This document shows, in pieces, positions 36,119-50,566 of a stretch of 64,000 bases of DNA (positions within the stretch are counted from its first letter, which is position 1; the number at the start of each line of letters is the position of its first letter). This stretch comes from Leptospira ainazelensis. GTDB lineage: Bacteria > Spirochaetota > Leptospiria > Leptospirales > Leptospiraceae. Below the pieces are notes generated by a model. The model searched no databases. It had not been told where the DNA came from and saw only the letters and a list, made by a program, of their open reading frames with translations. Where the stretch lies: assembly GCF_016918785.1 (NCBI RefSeq), contig NZ_JAFFPT010000013.1, positions 1-64,000 on the forward strand, written 5' to 3'. The position numbers and the translations under genes were made by a program.

Positions 36119-36898
36119 ATGACAAATAAATCTTTAGTTTGTATACTTACGGTATGCCTCTTTACGATCCATTGCTCGTCCGCTTCGGATGTCGTATTAA
36201 AAATGCCCGGTGTTCAACCGGCGCAGGCAACTTTGAATTCTCAACCGCTCAATGAGAAGATAGGGAAAAAAATGGTTTTTGACGCTAAAAGCAAAGACGG
36301 AGCTCCGGGAGTTTACAATGAAAGTGATGCGGAATCATTCAATCGTTCTCTCCAAAAGACAATTGTCGAAAATCAGTTGTTTTTGCTTCCGGTAAAAGAT
36401 GAAAAAGGAAACGTTCAACCGGGAGTTTATCATACCCTCGATCTTATCGTCCTAAATCATCTTTTGGCGTATGACGACGATACGTGTGCCGGTGTTACGG
36501 AAATCACATATTCGCTTAGTGATCCTAATCAGAAGAACTTGTTCACGGATCGTTTCAGTGTTTACACAAATGGTTCTAACTTGGGGAAAGTAAAAAGCAG
36601 CCTTCATAAGGGGATCATCTATAGAGTCTTAAAGGATTCTATCGCTACTCTGAATAAGACTGCGCTTTCGAAAGAAACTAATTTTGAAGAAGCGGTTTAT
36701 TTTCCCGACGTGCATGAATCGATCAAGAGGATGCCCGTAACCGTAAATAAAACCGAGTGCGCACAGTGGACTCAGACGCAGAACGGAATGGTATGCGTTC
36801 GGAATAATAATTTTACGGAAACCAATATCGATTGGAAAAAATTCGTGGTTACTACTTTCCCGAACTTACCTGCCTGGGCTAATAAAAAGAAAAAATGA
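36119..36898 (+). CDS. Hypothetical lipoprotein
   Basis: A 259-residue exported protein with a short signal ending at LFTIHC, followed by serines, as in Leptospira lipoproteins. The mature region has four Cys (DDTCAG, TECAQW, MVCVRN and the lipid Cys) and the segments VQPGVYHTLDLIVLNHLL and TVNKTECAQWTQTQNGMVC. No known domain. The start is ATG at 36119 with AGGAG about 15 bases upstream. A dyad and a hairpin lie upstream, and a strong terminator follows, so it is probably monocistronic. Confidence 0.75.
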   Translation: MTNKSLVCILTVCLFTIHCSSASDVVLKMPGVQPAQATLNSQPLNEKIGKKMVFDAKSKDGAPGVYNESDAESFNRSLQKTIVENQLFLLPVKDEKGNVQPGVYHTLDLIVLNHLLAYDDDTCAGVTEITYSLSDPNQKNLFTDRFSVYTNGSNLGKVKSSLHKGIIYRVLKDSIATLNKTALSKETNFEEAVYFPDVHESIKRMPVTVNKTECAQWTQTQNGMVCVRNNNFTETNIDWKKFVVTTFPNLPAWANKKKK

Positions 36899-36917
36899 TT
36901 TTCTAAATCACCTTTCT

Positions 36918-36960
36918 ACTCTATTCTTCAAAGTACGGAGAATAGAGTTTTTTTATTTTT
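36918..36960 (+). terminator. Rho-independent terminator of the 36.1-kb lipoprotein gene
   Basis: ACTCTATTCT (36918-36927) pairs with AGAATAGAGT (36939-36948) around an 11-nt loop, followed by a T-rich tract. The next 160 bp up to the tRNA show nothing further. Confidence 0.9.
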
Positions 36961-37117
36961 CACAATACTTGTTCAAATCATTCCGAGAAACGGAAACAAA
37001 GGAGTGGGAATTTTTTTTATTCTGATTTCCGAAAGATAAAATTTAGAGATTCGATTTAAGATTTTTCATCGATCCTATGACCGCGAAATTTTCGACTGAA
37101 GTGAAGTGGGGAAAAAG

Positions 37118-37194
<77 letters not shown>

Positions 37195-37201
37195 ATATCG
37201 G

Positions 37202-37612
<411 letters not shown>

Positions 37613-38057
37613 TCTCTAACTCCGGGAAAAAAGGCAGGACGTATTTTTCTTCCTGATACGCTTTGAAGGCGCCGAGTGCGCTATAACCTAAAAAAACGAT
37701 CCAGGAAACATAACTGATAAAATCGGTAACGATCGGATTCACTCGGATCAAAGACAAAAACCAGCTGATTACCGGAAATTCCCTTAAAAACCAAACGAAA
37801 GAATAAACTGCAATAAAGGCGATGTTCAACTTCATAGCTTGAACGAGATGAAAAGATGCAAAATCTTGTGCCTTCCGAAAAAACCAGACGAAAAGCCACC
37901 CGAAGAATGGAACGTAAGAAAGTCCGGCGATTGGACCGGGGAATTCTTCGCTTTTTAAAATTCTCAGAGATTCCTGAATAAATTCCTGGGTTTTGAACCG
38001 CTCAGAGGACATAGAGGCGAGGATTCCGGTTAATGGGTAGAATGAAAACAAAAATAC

Positions 38058-38147
<90 letters not shown>

Positions 38148-38154
38148 GGTGTCG

Positions 38155-38243
<89 letters not shown>

Positions 38244-38338
38244 AGAATTACTTTACCGTGAGAAAACCCCCCTGTGTCAAGGTGAATTGTTCTTTGCGCT
38301 CTTCGTTCTTTGTTTTTCCTGGAGGCAGGTGTTAGAGC

Positions 38339-39565
38339 GTGATAAAAACCGAATCTGAGGGACATAAAAGCAGTCCCAAAAAATTCTTACTCGAACCCAG
38401 AACCTGGGTAAATCTCGGTTACTCCATTGCTAATTCAAAAGAAGGAACTTTTTTTTTAAAAAACGCAATTCCCGGCGAAATCGTGTCCGCTCTTTCTCTC
38501 AAAAAGACGGGTTCTCTTATTTGGGGGGTTGGATCGGAAATCATAAAAAAATCTCCCGAGAGAATTGTTTCGGATTGCCCCGCTTTTCCAAAATGCGGCG
38601 GCTGTTCCTATCGACATATATCCTATGAAAAAGAACTGGAAGTAAAAAAGTTTCTTCTTCTGGAAACGTTGGAACGATCTCTTTCCAAAAATCATATTCA
38701 AATTCCTGAAATCGAGATCTTATGCGGGGATCCGATCGGTTATAGAAACACAGCCCAGATTTCTTTGGGTTTTTCAGGTTCTAAAAGAATCGCAGGTTTT
38801 TACGAAGAATTCTCACATTCGATCGTGCCCCTTCCCGACGAAGGTTGTAAAAACCTTCCGGAAGAAATGAATCTTGCGTTTTCGGAATTCTTACGAAAGG
38901 AAAAAGACGGTTCCGCGCCGATTTCAAAATCCAAGACGCTTTCCTATCGTCTGGATGGACAAAAAGTCGTACCTTATAAAAAAGAATCCGTGGTTTTTCG
39001 CGAGAGGATAAGAATTCCGGAATCGAAGGAGTTCGTGTGGGAAATTCCTCCCGGCGGTTTTTCTCAAATCAATCGTTTTCTCATTCCTCTTTGGTTGGAA
39101 AAAATTCACCAACTTGTTCCTGACGAGCAGGATTCTATATTAGAATTGTATTGTGGATCCGGTTTGATTTCGATCGCACTTCATAATAAAAGCAAAAATT
39201 GGATCGGATACGAACTTTCTAAGGATTCCGTAAAACAGGCAAAGAAGAATCTTTTGAAAAACAACCTTTCTCCCCGCGATTTCAAATCCCTAAACTTAGA
39301 AACGGAAACGATTCCGATCGAAGACCTACATTCTTCTTTTTGGATTGCGAATCCTCCGAGAGCCGGCCTGTCAAAAAAAGTTGTTCAGACCTTCCAAACT
39401 AAAGAACCAAACGGACTTTTATATTCGAGTTGTAACCACACAACATTGGCGAGGGATTTAACGGAGTTATGCCGCGATTCTTACCGTCTTACAAACGTTC
39501 TTCTCGTTGATTTTTTTCCCCGCACCAAACATTTCGAAGTCATTGTGAAGATGGAGAAAAGATAG
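38339..39565 (+). CDS. TrmA/RlmD-family RNA uracil-5-methyltransferase
   Basis: A 408-residue SAM-dependent enzyme that makes 5-methyluridine in rRNA or tRNA. An N-terminal TRAM-like region is followed by the iron-sulfur Cys set [12 protein letters not shown] (three Cys near 80-90, a fourth in EGCKN). The catalytic half has GGFSQIN, motif [21 protein letters not shown] and the nucleophile loop [13 protein letters not shown] with the catalytic Cys. Whether it modifies 23S or tRNA is unresolved. The start is GTG at 38339 with TGGAGG 18-23 bases upstream, a long spacing; a later start is possible. Confidence 0.9.
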   Translation: MIKTESEGHKSSPKKFLLEPRTWVNLGYSIANSKEGTFFLKNAIPGEIVSALSLKKTGSLIWGVGSEIIKKSPERIVSDCPAFPKCGGCSYRHISYEKELEVKKFLLLETLERSLSKNHIQIPEIEILCGDPIGYRNTAQISLGFSGSKRIAGFYEEFSHSIVPLPDEGCKNLPEEMNLAFSEFLRKEKDGSAPISKSKTLSYRLDGQKVVPYKKESVVFRERIRIPESKEFVWEIPPGGFSQINRFLIPLWLEKIHQLVPDEQDSILELYCGSGLISIALHNKSKNWIGYELSKDSVKQAKKNLLKNNLSPRDFKSLNLETETIPIEDLHSSFWIANPPRAGLSKKVVQTFQTKEPNGLLYSSCNHTTLARDLTELCRDSYRLTNVLLVDFFPRTKHFEVIVKMEKR

Positions 39566-39681
39566 GGCGTCTTCCTTTTCGATAAATTAACTTTGAAAGC
39601 TTTGAAAATTTATTGATAAAGCTAAGTGTAAGGTAAAGTATCTCTTTGAATTTATAAAATCAAATGTTCTTAGGAGATACT

Positions 39682-40266
39682 ATGCTGATGAATCTGATTT
39701 TTCGCCGTGTTTTGGCGATTGCGGTCGCTCTAACTCTGGGTTTTTTCGTAATTGGCCCCGCTTCCGCAGACAGCGCTTGCCAAGGTCTATCTGCTTCTTC
39801 TTGTAAATCAAACGATGATTGTACTTGGGTAAGCGGTTACACGAGACAAGACGGAGTTTCCGTCGATGATTATTGTAGAGCGAAACCTGGAAAAGGCAGC
39901 GACGACGGAGATCGTAAGCCGGTTAAAAAAAACAAAGATAAGGACGACGACGATTCTTCCGCAAAAGAAAAGAAATCTAAAAAGAAAAAAGATACGAATG
40001 ATGACGGAGACGACGAGGAGAAGAAGTCGAAACGCAAAAAGGATAAGGATGAAGACGAATCTGAGAAAGACGGCGATTCTAAAAAATCCAAAAAGACAAA
40101 GAAAGATAAAGAAGACGATGGTGGTGAAGTAAAGAAAGAGAAAAAGTCCAAGAAAAAAGATAAGGATGACGATTCTTCTGCAAAAGAAAAGAAATCTAAG
40201 AAGAAAAAGGACAAAGACGACAAGTCGGATAAAAAATCAAAAAAGAAGAAAAAAGATAAGGACTGA
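39682..40266 (+). CDS. Secreted protein with Cys domain and Lys/Asp-rich tail
   Basis: A 194-residue exported protein, starting at ATG 39682 after TAGGAGATAC. A signal peptide ends at GPASA, followed by a small disulfide-like domain (ACQGLSASSCKSNDDCTWV...DYCRAKPG, four Cys) and an extremely repetitive tail of KKSKKKK, KDKDDD and SSAKEKKSKKKK units to the end. The tail contains a near-duplicate DDSSAKEKKSKKKK block at both ends. The tail is presumably disordered and may bind an anionic surface; function unknown. Its antisense strand carries Ser/Phe-rich shadows that are not genes. Confidence 0.75.
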   Translation: MLMNLIFRRVLAIAVALTLGFFVIGPASADSACQGLSASSCKSNDDCTWVSGYTRQDGVSVDDYCRAKPGKGSDDGDRKPVKKNKDKDDDDSSAKEKKSKKKKDTNDDGDDEEKKSKRKKDKDEDESEKDGDSKKSKKTKKDKEDDGGEVKKEKKSKKKDKDDDSSAKEKKSKKKKDKDDKSDKKSKKKKKDKD

Positions 40267-40297
40267 TCGTTTCTTCGTTTATCATTTTTCCAATGTC

Positions 40298-40328
40298 AAA
40301 AGCCGGAGGAAGCTCCGGCTTTTTTATT
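40298..40328. terminator. Bidirectional rho-independent terminator
   Basis: AGCCGGAG (from 40301) pairs with CTCCGGCT (ending 40320) around GA-AG, with T-run TTTTTT after it and A-run before it. It terminates the Lys-rich gene and overlaps the last codons of the convergent AraC gene. Confidence 0.9.
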
Positions 40329-41067
40329 TAAACCATTCTTTAGGAGTTTTTCCGGTTCTTTTTTTAAACTCCCGGATGAAATGAGCCTGATCGTAATAAC
40401 CGGAAGCGTAAGCGAGGTCGGTTAAGTTCTTGCTGAAATGTCTGTTGGATAAGGATTTTCTAAAACGGATGAGATCGGAATACTCTTTAGGCGATAGGCC
40501 GATATAAGTCTTAAAATCTCTTTCCATTCTGCTCTGGCTGATTCCAGATTCCTTGCATAGGAATGAGATCGAAATTTTTCCATCGGCGTTTTTTATCTTA
40601 GAGAGAATGTGTTTTATGTAAGGATCGGATTCTTTTCTTTTTTTTAGGCTCCTATAAAAGCGATTCCAGGCCCATCCCGAAGGAAGATTTCTTTCTCTTT
40701 CTTCGATACATTCCGCTTTGAATTCGGAAATCAACTGCGGTGAAAATAAATCTTCCAGACAAATACTTTGCCCTGTAATTTCTTTCAAAGGCTCTTTGAG
40801 GAAAGTCGCCAACTCGTGAGGAGGGATTTGTATCAGAAAAGAATCAACACCTTCTTCAGAAAAGAAAGTTCTCGAGTTCGTAAGGACGCCCGTTATCCCA
40901 GCAGAAGTTAATTGTTTCCTCTTTTCATTTTGAACCAAATATATGTTTCCTCGAGTTTGGATGCCGATAACGCAATTTTCGCCAGGCATAACTTCATATT
41001 CAGAGGAAATGATCTTACGATTCCAATAAAATAGAATGGAACTTTCTTTTTGATCTATGGGCGTCAC
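40324..41067 (-). CDS. AraC-family transcriptional regulator
   Basis: A 247-residue regulator with a variable N-terminal sensing half and a C-terminal two-helix-turn-helix domain (about 155-247): ISFLCKESGISQSRMERDFKTYIGLSPKEY and FSKNLTDLAYASGYYDQAHFIREFKKRTGKTPKEW. The C-terminal AraC signature is complete. Target genes are not indicated by position; the nearest upstream gene on the same strand is the hemerythrin. Confidence 0.92.
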   Translation of the reverse strand: MTPIDQKESSILFYWNRKIISSEYEVMPGENCVIGIQTRGNIYLVQNEKRKQLTSAGITGVLTNSRTFFSEEGVDSFLIQIPPHELATFLKEPLKEITGQSICLEDLFSPQLISEFKAECIEERERNLPSGWAWNRFYRSLKKRKESDPYIKHILSKIKNADGKISISFLCKESGISQSRMERDFKTYIGLSPKEYSDLIRFRKSLSNRHFSKNLTDLAYASGYYDQAHFIREFKKRTGKTPKEWFK

Positions 41068-41104
41068 GAATTTATCTATACTCTATACAGTTTGAATTTC
41101 AAGT

Positions 41105-41707
41105 TCAATTTGATTTTGAGTTTAGGATCGATCCAGTCATCGATTCAAAACCGATCCGTTCTCGAGGCGGTAGAGTTGGGGCGATGTATTTTCTCCAGAG
41201 AACCAAATCCGATGCGTTCAATGAAATAATGATTTGCTTTTGTTGTTCTTCCAATTCCGAGTCGGAAAAGGATTCCCAGATTTTTTCCTGAGTGATTTTC
41301 TCTTCGTGCTCCATATGATTCGAGTAAGCAAGCTGAAATGAAATGAGCTTATCGTAAAACTCCGAAAGTTTAGGAACGAGCGCTTCGGGTTGTTCCAAAA
41401 GTTCGGAGATCGCTGCGGTAATCTGCCTGAGTTCTCCGATTTTCGTTTCTAATTTTTTGTGTTCTTCTTTATCCTCTGCGGCAAAGGAAGGATCGATCAA
41501 AGCCAATCGTCTGAGTGAGACCGATTCTTCATCCTCTGCGTGAACTTCTAAGATTCTAAACACTTCTTGGGAAATCGAAATAAATTTCAGTACGTCTTTC
41601 GGGTCGTAGGGATCCGTTTTTCCGGTCTCGAATAGCCAAATGAAGAACGCGTTGCGGATTCCTCTGTGCGGCAGGTCGTAGACTTTTCTTCTAGATTGTT
41701 TTTGCAT
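41105..41707 (-). CDS. Hemerythrin HHE-domain protein
   Basis: A 200-residue predicted four-helix bundle. Ligand-like residues appear in order: PHRGIRNAFF, VHAEDEE, EHKKLE, and AYSNHMEHEEKITQE, i.e. H...HxxxE...H...HxxHE of the HHE cation-binding family, which holds a non-haem di-iron centre for O2, NO or peroxide sensing. The start is set at ATG 41707 because GGAGG precedes it; an ATG eleven codons upstream lacks this. It lies 37 bp upstream of the AraC gene on the same strand, so iron, oxygen or stress sensing may be coupled to that regulator. Confidence 0.8.
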   Translation of the reverse strand: MQKQSRRKVYDLPHRGIRNAFFIWLFETGKTDPYDPKDVLKFISISQEVFRILEVHAEDEESVSLRRLALIDPSFAAEDKEEHKKLETKIGELRQITAAISELLEQPEALVPKLSEFYDKLISFQLAYSNHMEHEEKITQEKIWESFSDSELEEQQKQIIISLNASDLVLWRKYIAPTLPPRERIGFESMTGSILNSKSN

Positions 41708-42161
41708 GTTGCCTCCAAAATTTATTGAGGAGATTAACATTTTTGAAACGATAAGAATTGTATAAATTCGTCAAAAAATGAACTTTTCAGATACGGATCG
41801 AATAACCTATGCTTCTTTCATTCTCCCAAAAATTTCACTGCGTTCAAAAGAATAAGACCCCTTTTTTAAGCTTTTAGAGTACTTTAGATCCTCCGTCTTT
41901 GTAACTTCATTTGATATCAAACTTAATAATTTCCATTTTTAGCAGATTACAACTCGAAATATTTTATATCGAACGTTATGGCAAATCGCAAAAAAAAATT
42001 CTGCGTTAGTCATTCTACCTTAATTCAAGTTGACTGACTGTTCGTTACAGTCTTAGGATTGTCTTGGGTTAAAACCCGGGCCGGCAGAAGAACGAGAGGT
42101 GGGATTCCTTAGAGGATAGTCGTTCTCCAGGGCCATAAATGAAAATGGAGAATAGTGAAAG
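41708..42161. promoter_or_regulatory. Divergent regulatory region with promoter and dyad
   Basis: About 450 bp of AT-rich DNA with no gene. TTGACT (42030-42035) and TAGGAT (42054-42059) form a promoter-like pair with an 18-bp spacer that contains the inverted repeat GACTGT (42036-42041) / ACAGTC (42047-42052). The leader from about 42060 to 42160 includes AAAACCCGGGCCGG. The ATG at 42162 has GGAGAATAGTGAAAG upstream. Confidence 0.5.
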
Positions 42162-43433
42162 ATGAAAAAAGCTAATTGGATTGCGACTCTTCTGTTCGTG
42201 CTCGGATTCGGCGTAGGATCTTTATCCGCGCAGACTCAGGCTCAACTTTTTGCAAAGCCTGGGGTAATTGGGGACTCTCTGAGTCATGGTTTCTTCGGAG
42301 CGACAGTAGAGAAAAAAACTCAGGATTGGGCTTATCCGGTTCTGGTAAGCAAACAAGCCGGATCTTCCGTTTCGTATAACGTCCTGAAAGGACCTTTTAT
42401 CAATTTGGAAGACGTTCTAAAAGGGGATTGTGGTGTTTTTTGCATCGCTGGTTCTATCATCGGTGGTAACGGTTCAACGGTGAGCCTTCCTACTCATGCG
42501 GGAATTACAGGTGCAGAGTATACTTCCGTTTTGAGAACTTCCGGAAAATGCGAAGACGTTACTGCAACTAAGTGGGATAAAGAATGGTACTGGGCAAAGT
42601 GGTACTGGTATACTTACCGCTGGGTACAAGTTCAAGATTGTAAAGAACCTGATAAGTTTCACCAATTTGGTCTTCGGAGTTCCGGAACCCAAATTGAGAT
42701 TATGGAAAAAGTCAGACCTTCTTTCCTTTTTGGAACGGTAGCGGCGAATCACGTTCTTTGTACTGCTCTTTCTACAACGACAGCTTGTTTGGACGAGGCT
42801 CGATATAAAAGAGATATTCGTGAAGTTATGAGAAGACTGGCAGCGATGGGAAGTTTGAAGGGAGGTGTTCTCTTTACAATTCCTAACGTTACTGCGATCG
42901 CCTTTTTGGAACCTTATAAGGATCCTCAAGGAAGAGCAAATTATACCGGTCTGAAAGCGTTCTTCAGAAACTCCGTGTCAGATCCGAATCAAGTTTTAGA
43001 CGCGAGTGAAGTCGCGACTATCACCAACTTTTTGGCTATGTTGAATAACGAAGTCAAAGCGCAAGGTGCGGCGATGGGATTTGCAGTGGCTGACCTAAAA
43101 GTTGTCTTTGATGATATCAAAGAAAACGGACGTATCGTAAAAAGCCCGTCCGGTTGGAGTCCAGGTTACGCTCGCGCAAACTGGCCTTTACCGAACCAGC
43201 CGGGAGTTTTTGGTTTAGACGGAGTACACCCGAATATGTTCGGACACTCGGTGTTCGCAAACGAGCTGATCAAAGTCATCAACGCACGTTATGGCTTAAA
43301 TCTGGCTCAAGTAAGCGAATATACCGCTTGGTACTACGACACTCTAAACAGAAATCCGATCGACTTGAAGAAATTCCTGACCGATACAATTTTCGGACAG
43401 TTCATTTCTTGGGTAATCGGAATTTTCGTTTAA
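42162..43433 (+). CDS. Secreted SGNH/GDSL-type hydrolase
   Basis: A 423-residue exported hydrolase. After the signal peptide ([17 protein letters not shown]) come the SGNH blocks: block [10 protein letters not shown] (nucleophile Ser near 39), a candidate block III Asn in AANHV, and block V GLDGVHPN (about 352-359) with the Asp-x-x-His pair. Aromatic and Cys-rich inserts ([13 protein letters not shown], about 147-160) are unusual. The substrate is probably an ester or acyl group in or outside the envelope. A promoter and dyad lie upstream and a terminator downstream. Confidence 0.85.
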   Translation: MKKANWIATLLFVLGFGVGSLSAQTQAQLFAKPGVIGDSLSHGFFGATVEKKTQDWAYPVLVSKQAGSSVSYNVLKGPFINLEDVLKGDCGVFCIAGSIIGGNGSTVSLPTHAGITGAEYTSVLRTSGKCEDVTATKWDKEWYWAKWYWYTYRWVQVQDCKEPDKFHQFGLRSSGTQIEIMEKVRPSFLFGTVAANHVLCTALSTTTACLDEARYKRDIREVMRRLAAMGSLKGGVLFTIPNVTAIAFLEPYKDPQGRANYTGLKAFFRNSVSDPNQVLDASEVATITNFLAMLNNEVKAQGAAMGFAVADLKVVFDDIKENGRIVKSPSGWSPGYARANWPLPNQPGVFGLDGVHPNMFGHSVFANELIKVINARYGLNLAQVSEYTAWYYDTLNRNPIDLKKFLTDTIFGQFISWVIGIFV

Positions 43434-43480
43434 CAAAAATTCTTCCTCGATTTTTGAGGAAGAGGATAGTAAATTTGGAA

Positions 43481-43510
43481 CGTCGCCTTTTTAAGGCGGC
43501 GTTTTTTATT
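43481..43510 (+). terminator. Rho-independent terminator after the GDSL gene
   Basis: CGTCGCC (43481-43487) pairs with GGCGGCG (43495-43501), including one G-U wobble, followed by TTTTTT. An additional CTTCCTC/GAGGAAG hairpin lies upstream at about 43442-43464. Confidence 0.85.
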
Positions 43511-43523
43511 TAAAGCGAGTTTT

Positions 43524-44210
43524 ATGGAAATTAGAAAGAAGTATATTTTAGTCGCAATTGTATTTGCATTAATTCTAATATTATTTATTATTTTTTGGCC
43601 GGAAGATCGAAAGAAGAATTCAATTTCCATTGCGGAAGAGAGCGAAGCCGTGTTAAAAACGAAATACTATTCGGAGATGGACCCTTACTTTCCGGATGCG
43701 CCACATCCTTTTAACGAGGATCCGGAGTTGGAAGGCCAGGCAAAAAGGCTTTGGCCCGAAGCGTTTCGTCCCAAAAAAACTCCCGAAGAAAAGGAACAGA
43801 TTCGAAAAGAATGGACCGATTTCGTAGCAAGATATCCTAAGAATATTTACATTCCTTCCGAGTTTAAACCCGCTTTATCGGAAGCCGAAGAAAAGGAAGC
43901 AAGAGATCGATTGGATAGTATCGGAAGTGTGGAAGCGATGAACGCGGTTTCCAGATCCTTGAGCAAATATGCAGAGCCCGGCAAAGAACCAAAAGCCCCT
44001 TCGGAGGCGAGCGTTAATCCCAAGGAACAACTTGCTTATGTGAACTATAAGATCGAAGAACTCGAATCTAGAATTCAATTGATTGAATATACGATTCAAC
44101 AAGGGAAGCTGGATCCTTCTCAGGTTGGGACCGCGAACCAAGACCTTGCATTGTGGAAAAAGGAACTTGCGGATTTGAAGCAGGTTCAAAGTCTAATCCC
44201 TCGTTCTTAG
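43524..44210 (+). CDS. Membrane-anchored coiled-coil hypothetical protein
   Basis: A 228-residue protein with one N-terminal transmembrane helix ([18 protein letters not shown]) and a charged, mostly helical periplasmic part. A C-terminal coiled coil ([25 protein letters not shown]...[15 protein letters not shown]) probably mediates assembly. No catalytic motif or known family. It is the first gene of a plus-strand run (43.5-47.7 kb) of envelope genes with short gaps. Confidence 0.65.
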   Translation: MEIRKKYILVAIVFALILILFIIFWPEDRKKNSISIAEESEAVLKTKYYSEMDPYFPDAPHPFNEDPELEGQAKRLWPEAFRPKKTPEEKEQIRKEWTDFVARYPKNIYIPSEFKPALSEAEEKEARDRLDSIGSVEAMNAVSRSLSKYAEPGKEPKAPSEASVNPKEQLAYVNYKIEELESRIQLIEYTIQQGKLDPSQVGTANQDLALWKKELADLKQVQSLIPRS

Positions 44211-44260
44211 TTCGCTATCAATCCTTTTCAAGAATAGTCTTTTAAAACAAAGGAGAAAAC

Positions 44261-45808
<1,548 letters not shown>

Positions 45809-45816
45809 CCAGGTTT

Positions 45817-46860
45817 ATGTTTCATAATATAATGATCCCGATACTTCTATCGGGATTGCTCGTCTTTACTTCATTCTGCAAAGCCGCCCCTCCAAGAGAT
45901 CCATGGGAAGTGCCTCCGTTAGGCGAGAAAGAGAAATTCTTCCTCGCTCCTTTAATCACTGACGATTTCGATTCTAAGGATCTCGGAGGAAGACACTATC
46001 CGGCTTCCAATGAGTTGAGGATCGATCTTTTTAAACCGTATATCGAAAACTTGGAAGGCGGTTATTTAGGAGCAGGGACCGATCAAAACTTTACCTTTAT
46101 CGTTTGGGCGAAAAGTAAATACGCTTGGCTTATGGATTTCGATTATACGATCTGCATCATCAATCGAATTCATTTACTATTTTTTACGTTGGCGCCAGAT
46201 CCGGAATCTTACCGAGAACTTTGGTCGAGAAAGAATAAAAATTCTTCCTTTGAATTGTTAAAAAAAGAATGGGGAAACGATCCTGAATGGAATCTCATTC
46301 GAGATGCCTGGGAAGTGGCGCACCGAGGAAAATCGGACATTCCCCAGAGATGGAATGAACTGGATCGAACTTCTCTGAGATTCGGACTTAAGACGTTCAT
46401 CCATTCTAAAGAAGAATACAACTATATTCGAAACATGGTTCTTCAAGGAAGAATTCAGATTCTGAAAGGCGATATCAACGCGGAGAAGAGTATTCGGTCA
46501 GTTTCTGAAAGAGCGGCTCGTCTGAATGTTCAAATTAGAGTCGTCTATCTTTCCAATATCGAAGATTACTTTTCTTACACTCCGGGTTTTCGAGATAACC
46601 TTTTGAGTTTACCCACGGACGATAAAGGAATCGTTTTAAGGACGATGCAAAACGGAACCAAAGAAGAATACGGATCTCCGGACGGAGAAAAAATTCCGGT
46701 GGATTATCCATTACATTACAACGTTCAGTCTTTAAAAAATCTCAAACAATGGATGCTTTTGCCGGGACATCTCCATAAGGGAATTATAATGCAATTTAGA
46801 TCGCCGATACAAAAAGGTTTTTCGGAAATCAAAAGCAGCCCTTCCGAAATTCTCAAATGA
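45817..46860 (+). CDS. Hypothetical lipoprotein
   Basis: A 347-residue protein with an N-terminal signal ending at VFTSFC (lipobox). Notable segments are [55 protein letters not shown] and a C-terminal [20 protein letters not shown]. The first resembles a repeated theme in uncharacterised secreted proteins, but I cannot name the family. It ends four bases into the lactonase-like gene (ATGA), so it is translationally coupled to that enzyme and could assist it. Confidence 0.7.
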   Translation: MFHNIMIPILLSGLLVFTSFCKAAPPRDPWEVPPLGEKEKFFLAPLITDDFDSKDLGGRHYPASNELRIDLFKPYIENLEGGYLGAGTDQNFTFIVWAKSKYAWLMDFDYTICIINRIHLLFFTLAPDPESYRELWSRKNKNSSFELLKKEWGNDPEWNLIRDAWEVAHRGKSDIPQRWNELDRTSLRFGLKTFIHSKEEYNYIRNMVLQGRIQILKGDINAEKSIRSVSERAARLNVQIRVVYLSNIEDYFSYTPGFRDNLLSLPTDDKGIVLRTMQNGTKEEYGSPDGEKIPVDYPLHYNVQSLKNLKQWMLLPGHLHKGIIMQFRSPIQKGFSEIKSSPSEILK

Positions 46861-47714
46861 AAAAAATATGGATCGGCTGTTTCTTTTTTTGTTGTGCGGT
46901 TTTTTGCGGTGGAACCGGAGATCGAATTTCGGATTTTTCGTCTCGAACTGTTGTAAAAAACTGTAAATCGAATTACGGCCTTTATGTTTTCTCCTATGGA
47001 CGAGGTTCTTATCCGAATCAATATCTAAACGTCGAAGAGGAAGACGGAAGTCGCGAGATCGTTTATCTATTCTATCTGATAAGAATTCCAGGAAAGAATA
47101 TTCTTATTGATTCGGGATTCGTGAACGATACTTACAAAAAAAAATTCGGTTTTAGTTCCTTTGAAAGACCCGATATCCTTTTAAAAAAATGCGGTATGGA
47201 TCCGAAAGAAATTTCGGATATTGTTCTCACACATTTTCATTTTGATCACGCAGGCGGTTTATTTCTCTTTCCATCTGCGACGATTCACATTCAAAATCAC
47301 GATTTGGATCTTTTGAAAAAACAGTCTTATTTTCCAAAACAGTCGTCTTACCTGAACGACTTAAAAAACCGAAATCGACTTCATTCTTTCAATGGAACTC
47401 ATTCGCTTGTTCCCGGTATACAAATCCTTTTTACCGGGGGTCATACTCCGGGTTCTCAAGCCATGGAATGGGTTGTAACTTCGGATAAACAATTCTTAAT
47501 TACCGGAGACGAATGTTATCTGATTCAGGAATGTAAGAATGGAATTGGTCTTCCAAAAACGGCTGCGTTTTCGCTCAAAAGGAACGGCGATTTTTTAGAA
47601 TACGTTCAGATTCTTTACGGAAAAGGTACGAAGATTCTCACTTTGCATGATCCTTCGATTTTAGAGGAAGGAGAAGAAATCTTTCCGGGAGCTCGAGTTC
47701 TTTTTTTATTTTAA
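46857..47714 (+). CDS. Exported metallo-beta-lactamase-fold hydrolase (lactonase-like)
   Basis: A 285-residue secreted or lipid-anchored enzyme: the signal FFFCCAVFC ends near residue 17. The MBL motif HFHFDH (126-131) gives HxHxDH, followed by GGHTPGSQ (193-200) and GDECY (about 217), with the last His near ILTLHDPS. This is the AHL-lactonase/N-acyl-lactone arrangement. A quorum-quenching role is only one possibility because such folds also hydrolyse other esters and lactones. ATGA overlap with the preceding lipoprotein gene. Confidence 0.85.
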   Translation: MKKIWIGCFFFCCAVFCGGTGDRISDFSSRTVVKNCKSNYGLYVFSYGRGSYPNQYLNVEEEDGSREIVYLFYLIRIPGKNILIDSGFVNDTYKKKFGFSSFERPDILLKKCGMDPKEISDIVLTHFHFDHAGGLFLFPSATIHIQNHDLDLLKKQSYFPKQSSYLNDLKNRNRLHSFNGTHSLVPGIQILFTGGHTPGSQAMEWVVTSDKQFLITGDECYLIQECKNGIGLPKTAAFSLKRNGDFLEYVQILYGKGTKILTLHDPSILEEGEEIFPGARVLFLF

Positions 47715-47728
47715 GGAAATTCTGTTCT

Positions 47729-47878
47729 GTGAGTCGCAACAAAGTTTTACTTTTAAAAAAATTCGAATCCGGCAAAAGTCCGACTCAGGCCGAATCGAAA
47801 CTCACCAGTCTTTATCAGATTGTAAGATCCTTTTGGATGAATTTTAGAATCAAATTTTCCTTTTTTTGTTCGATCTAG
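47729..47878 (+). CDS. Possible 49-residue small protein or remnant
   Basis: A GTG-initiated frame with AAGGAA upstream, giving FESGKSPTQAESKLTSLYQIVRSF in the middle and an aromatic tail. It lies 14 bp after the lactonase-like gene and 26 bp before the terminator. Composition is protein-like, but the length is too short for certainty. It could be a decayed end of a larger gene. Confidence 0.3.
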   Translation: MSRNKVLLLKKFESGKSPTQAESKLTSLYQIVRSFWMNFRIKFSFFCSI

Positions 47879-47904
47879 ATTCTTTCATCCGATTATCCGA
47901 ATAT

Positions 47905-47945
47905 AAAAAAAACCCGAAGTTAAAACTAACTTCGGGTTTTTAAAT
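47905..47945. terminator. Bidirectional rho-independent terminator
   Basis: AACCCGAAGTTA (47911-47922) pairs with TAACTTCGGGTT (47927-47938) around a short AAAC loop, with A8 before and TTTT after. It ends the plus-strand run and the convergent acyl-CoA ligase gene. Confidence 0.92.
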
Positions 47946-47964
47946 ACGAAAGAGAATTTTAGAA

Positions 47965-50016
<2,052 letters not shown>

Positions 50017-50197
50017 TTCCAATTCCTCTTTAGTGAGTTTTACCGGAATGATTTCCAGTAGGGTAAAAGCTGAATTAAGCTAAGAGGAAAAAGGAATGAG
50101 TCAACCAAATTTTCAAATGAGAGGATAGAGGGTGCGGTGCAAAAATTAGGAAAAGGAAGGACCGTCTACCTCGGAAGAGATAGACGGGAAGCAGTTA

Positions 50198-50488
50198 TTA
50201 TTGCTCTTCTCCGGCAGGAGTAGAAGAGGATTCAGTTGTTGGAGCCGATTCTTCTTTTTTACTTTCTGCTTTTTCCATCTTGGATTTTTTCTTAGATTTC
50301 TTTGCCTTTTTAGCCTTTTTGGATTTCTTAGCTTTTTTTCCTTTCTTTTCAGACTTTGTCTCTTTCGGAGTTTCAGTCTGAGTAGTCGGAGCGTCAGCGG
50401 CCGGTTCTTCCGCTACAAGTCCTGCAAATCCAGTCAGCGCCATTGCTGCTATCAAAAGTTGGGCAAGAATTTTCTTAAAAAGGGTCAT
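50198..50488 (-). CDS. Secreted Lys/Ala/Ser-rich protein
   Basis: A 96-residue protein with a signal peptide (QLLIAAMALTGFAGLVA) and a low-complexity mature part: acidic-Thr start, central KKGKKAKKSKKAKKAKKSKKKSK and a Glu/Ser end. It is the second Lys-rich secreted protein in the window. The KKSKK pattern resembles the 39.7-kb gene, but the Cys domain is absent. Presumably disordered; function unknown. Confidence 0.6.
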   Translation of the reverse strand: MTLFKKILAQLLIAAMALTGFAGLVAEEPAADAPTTQTETPKETKSEKKGKKAKKSKKAKKAKKSKKKSKMEKAESKKEESAPTTESSSTPAGEEQ

Positions 50489-50566
50489 TTTAAAGTTTCC
50501 TATTAAATAGAGTGATTGATTCTGAGAAGTGCAACATCCTTCCGAAAAAAGTAAATACGTTTTTTT

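Noticed and set aside
39870..40223. Minus-strand Ser/Phe-rich frame opposite the Lys-rich tail
   Set aside because: It is the antisense of repetitive Lys/Asp codons, which automatically gives long open frames.
50201..50506. Plus-strand Phe/Leu-rich frame opposite the 50.2-kb Lys-rich gene
   Set aside because: Same antisense-of-lysine-repeat effect; the minus-strand gene has a signal peptide.
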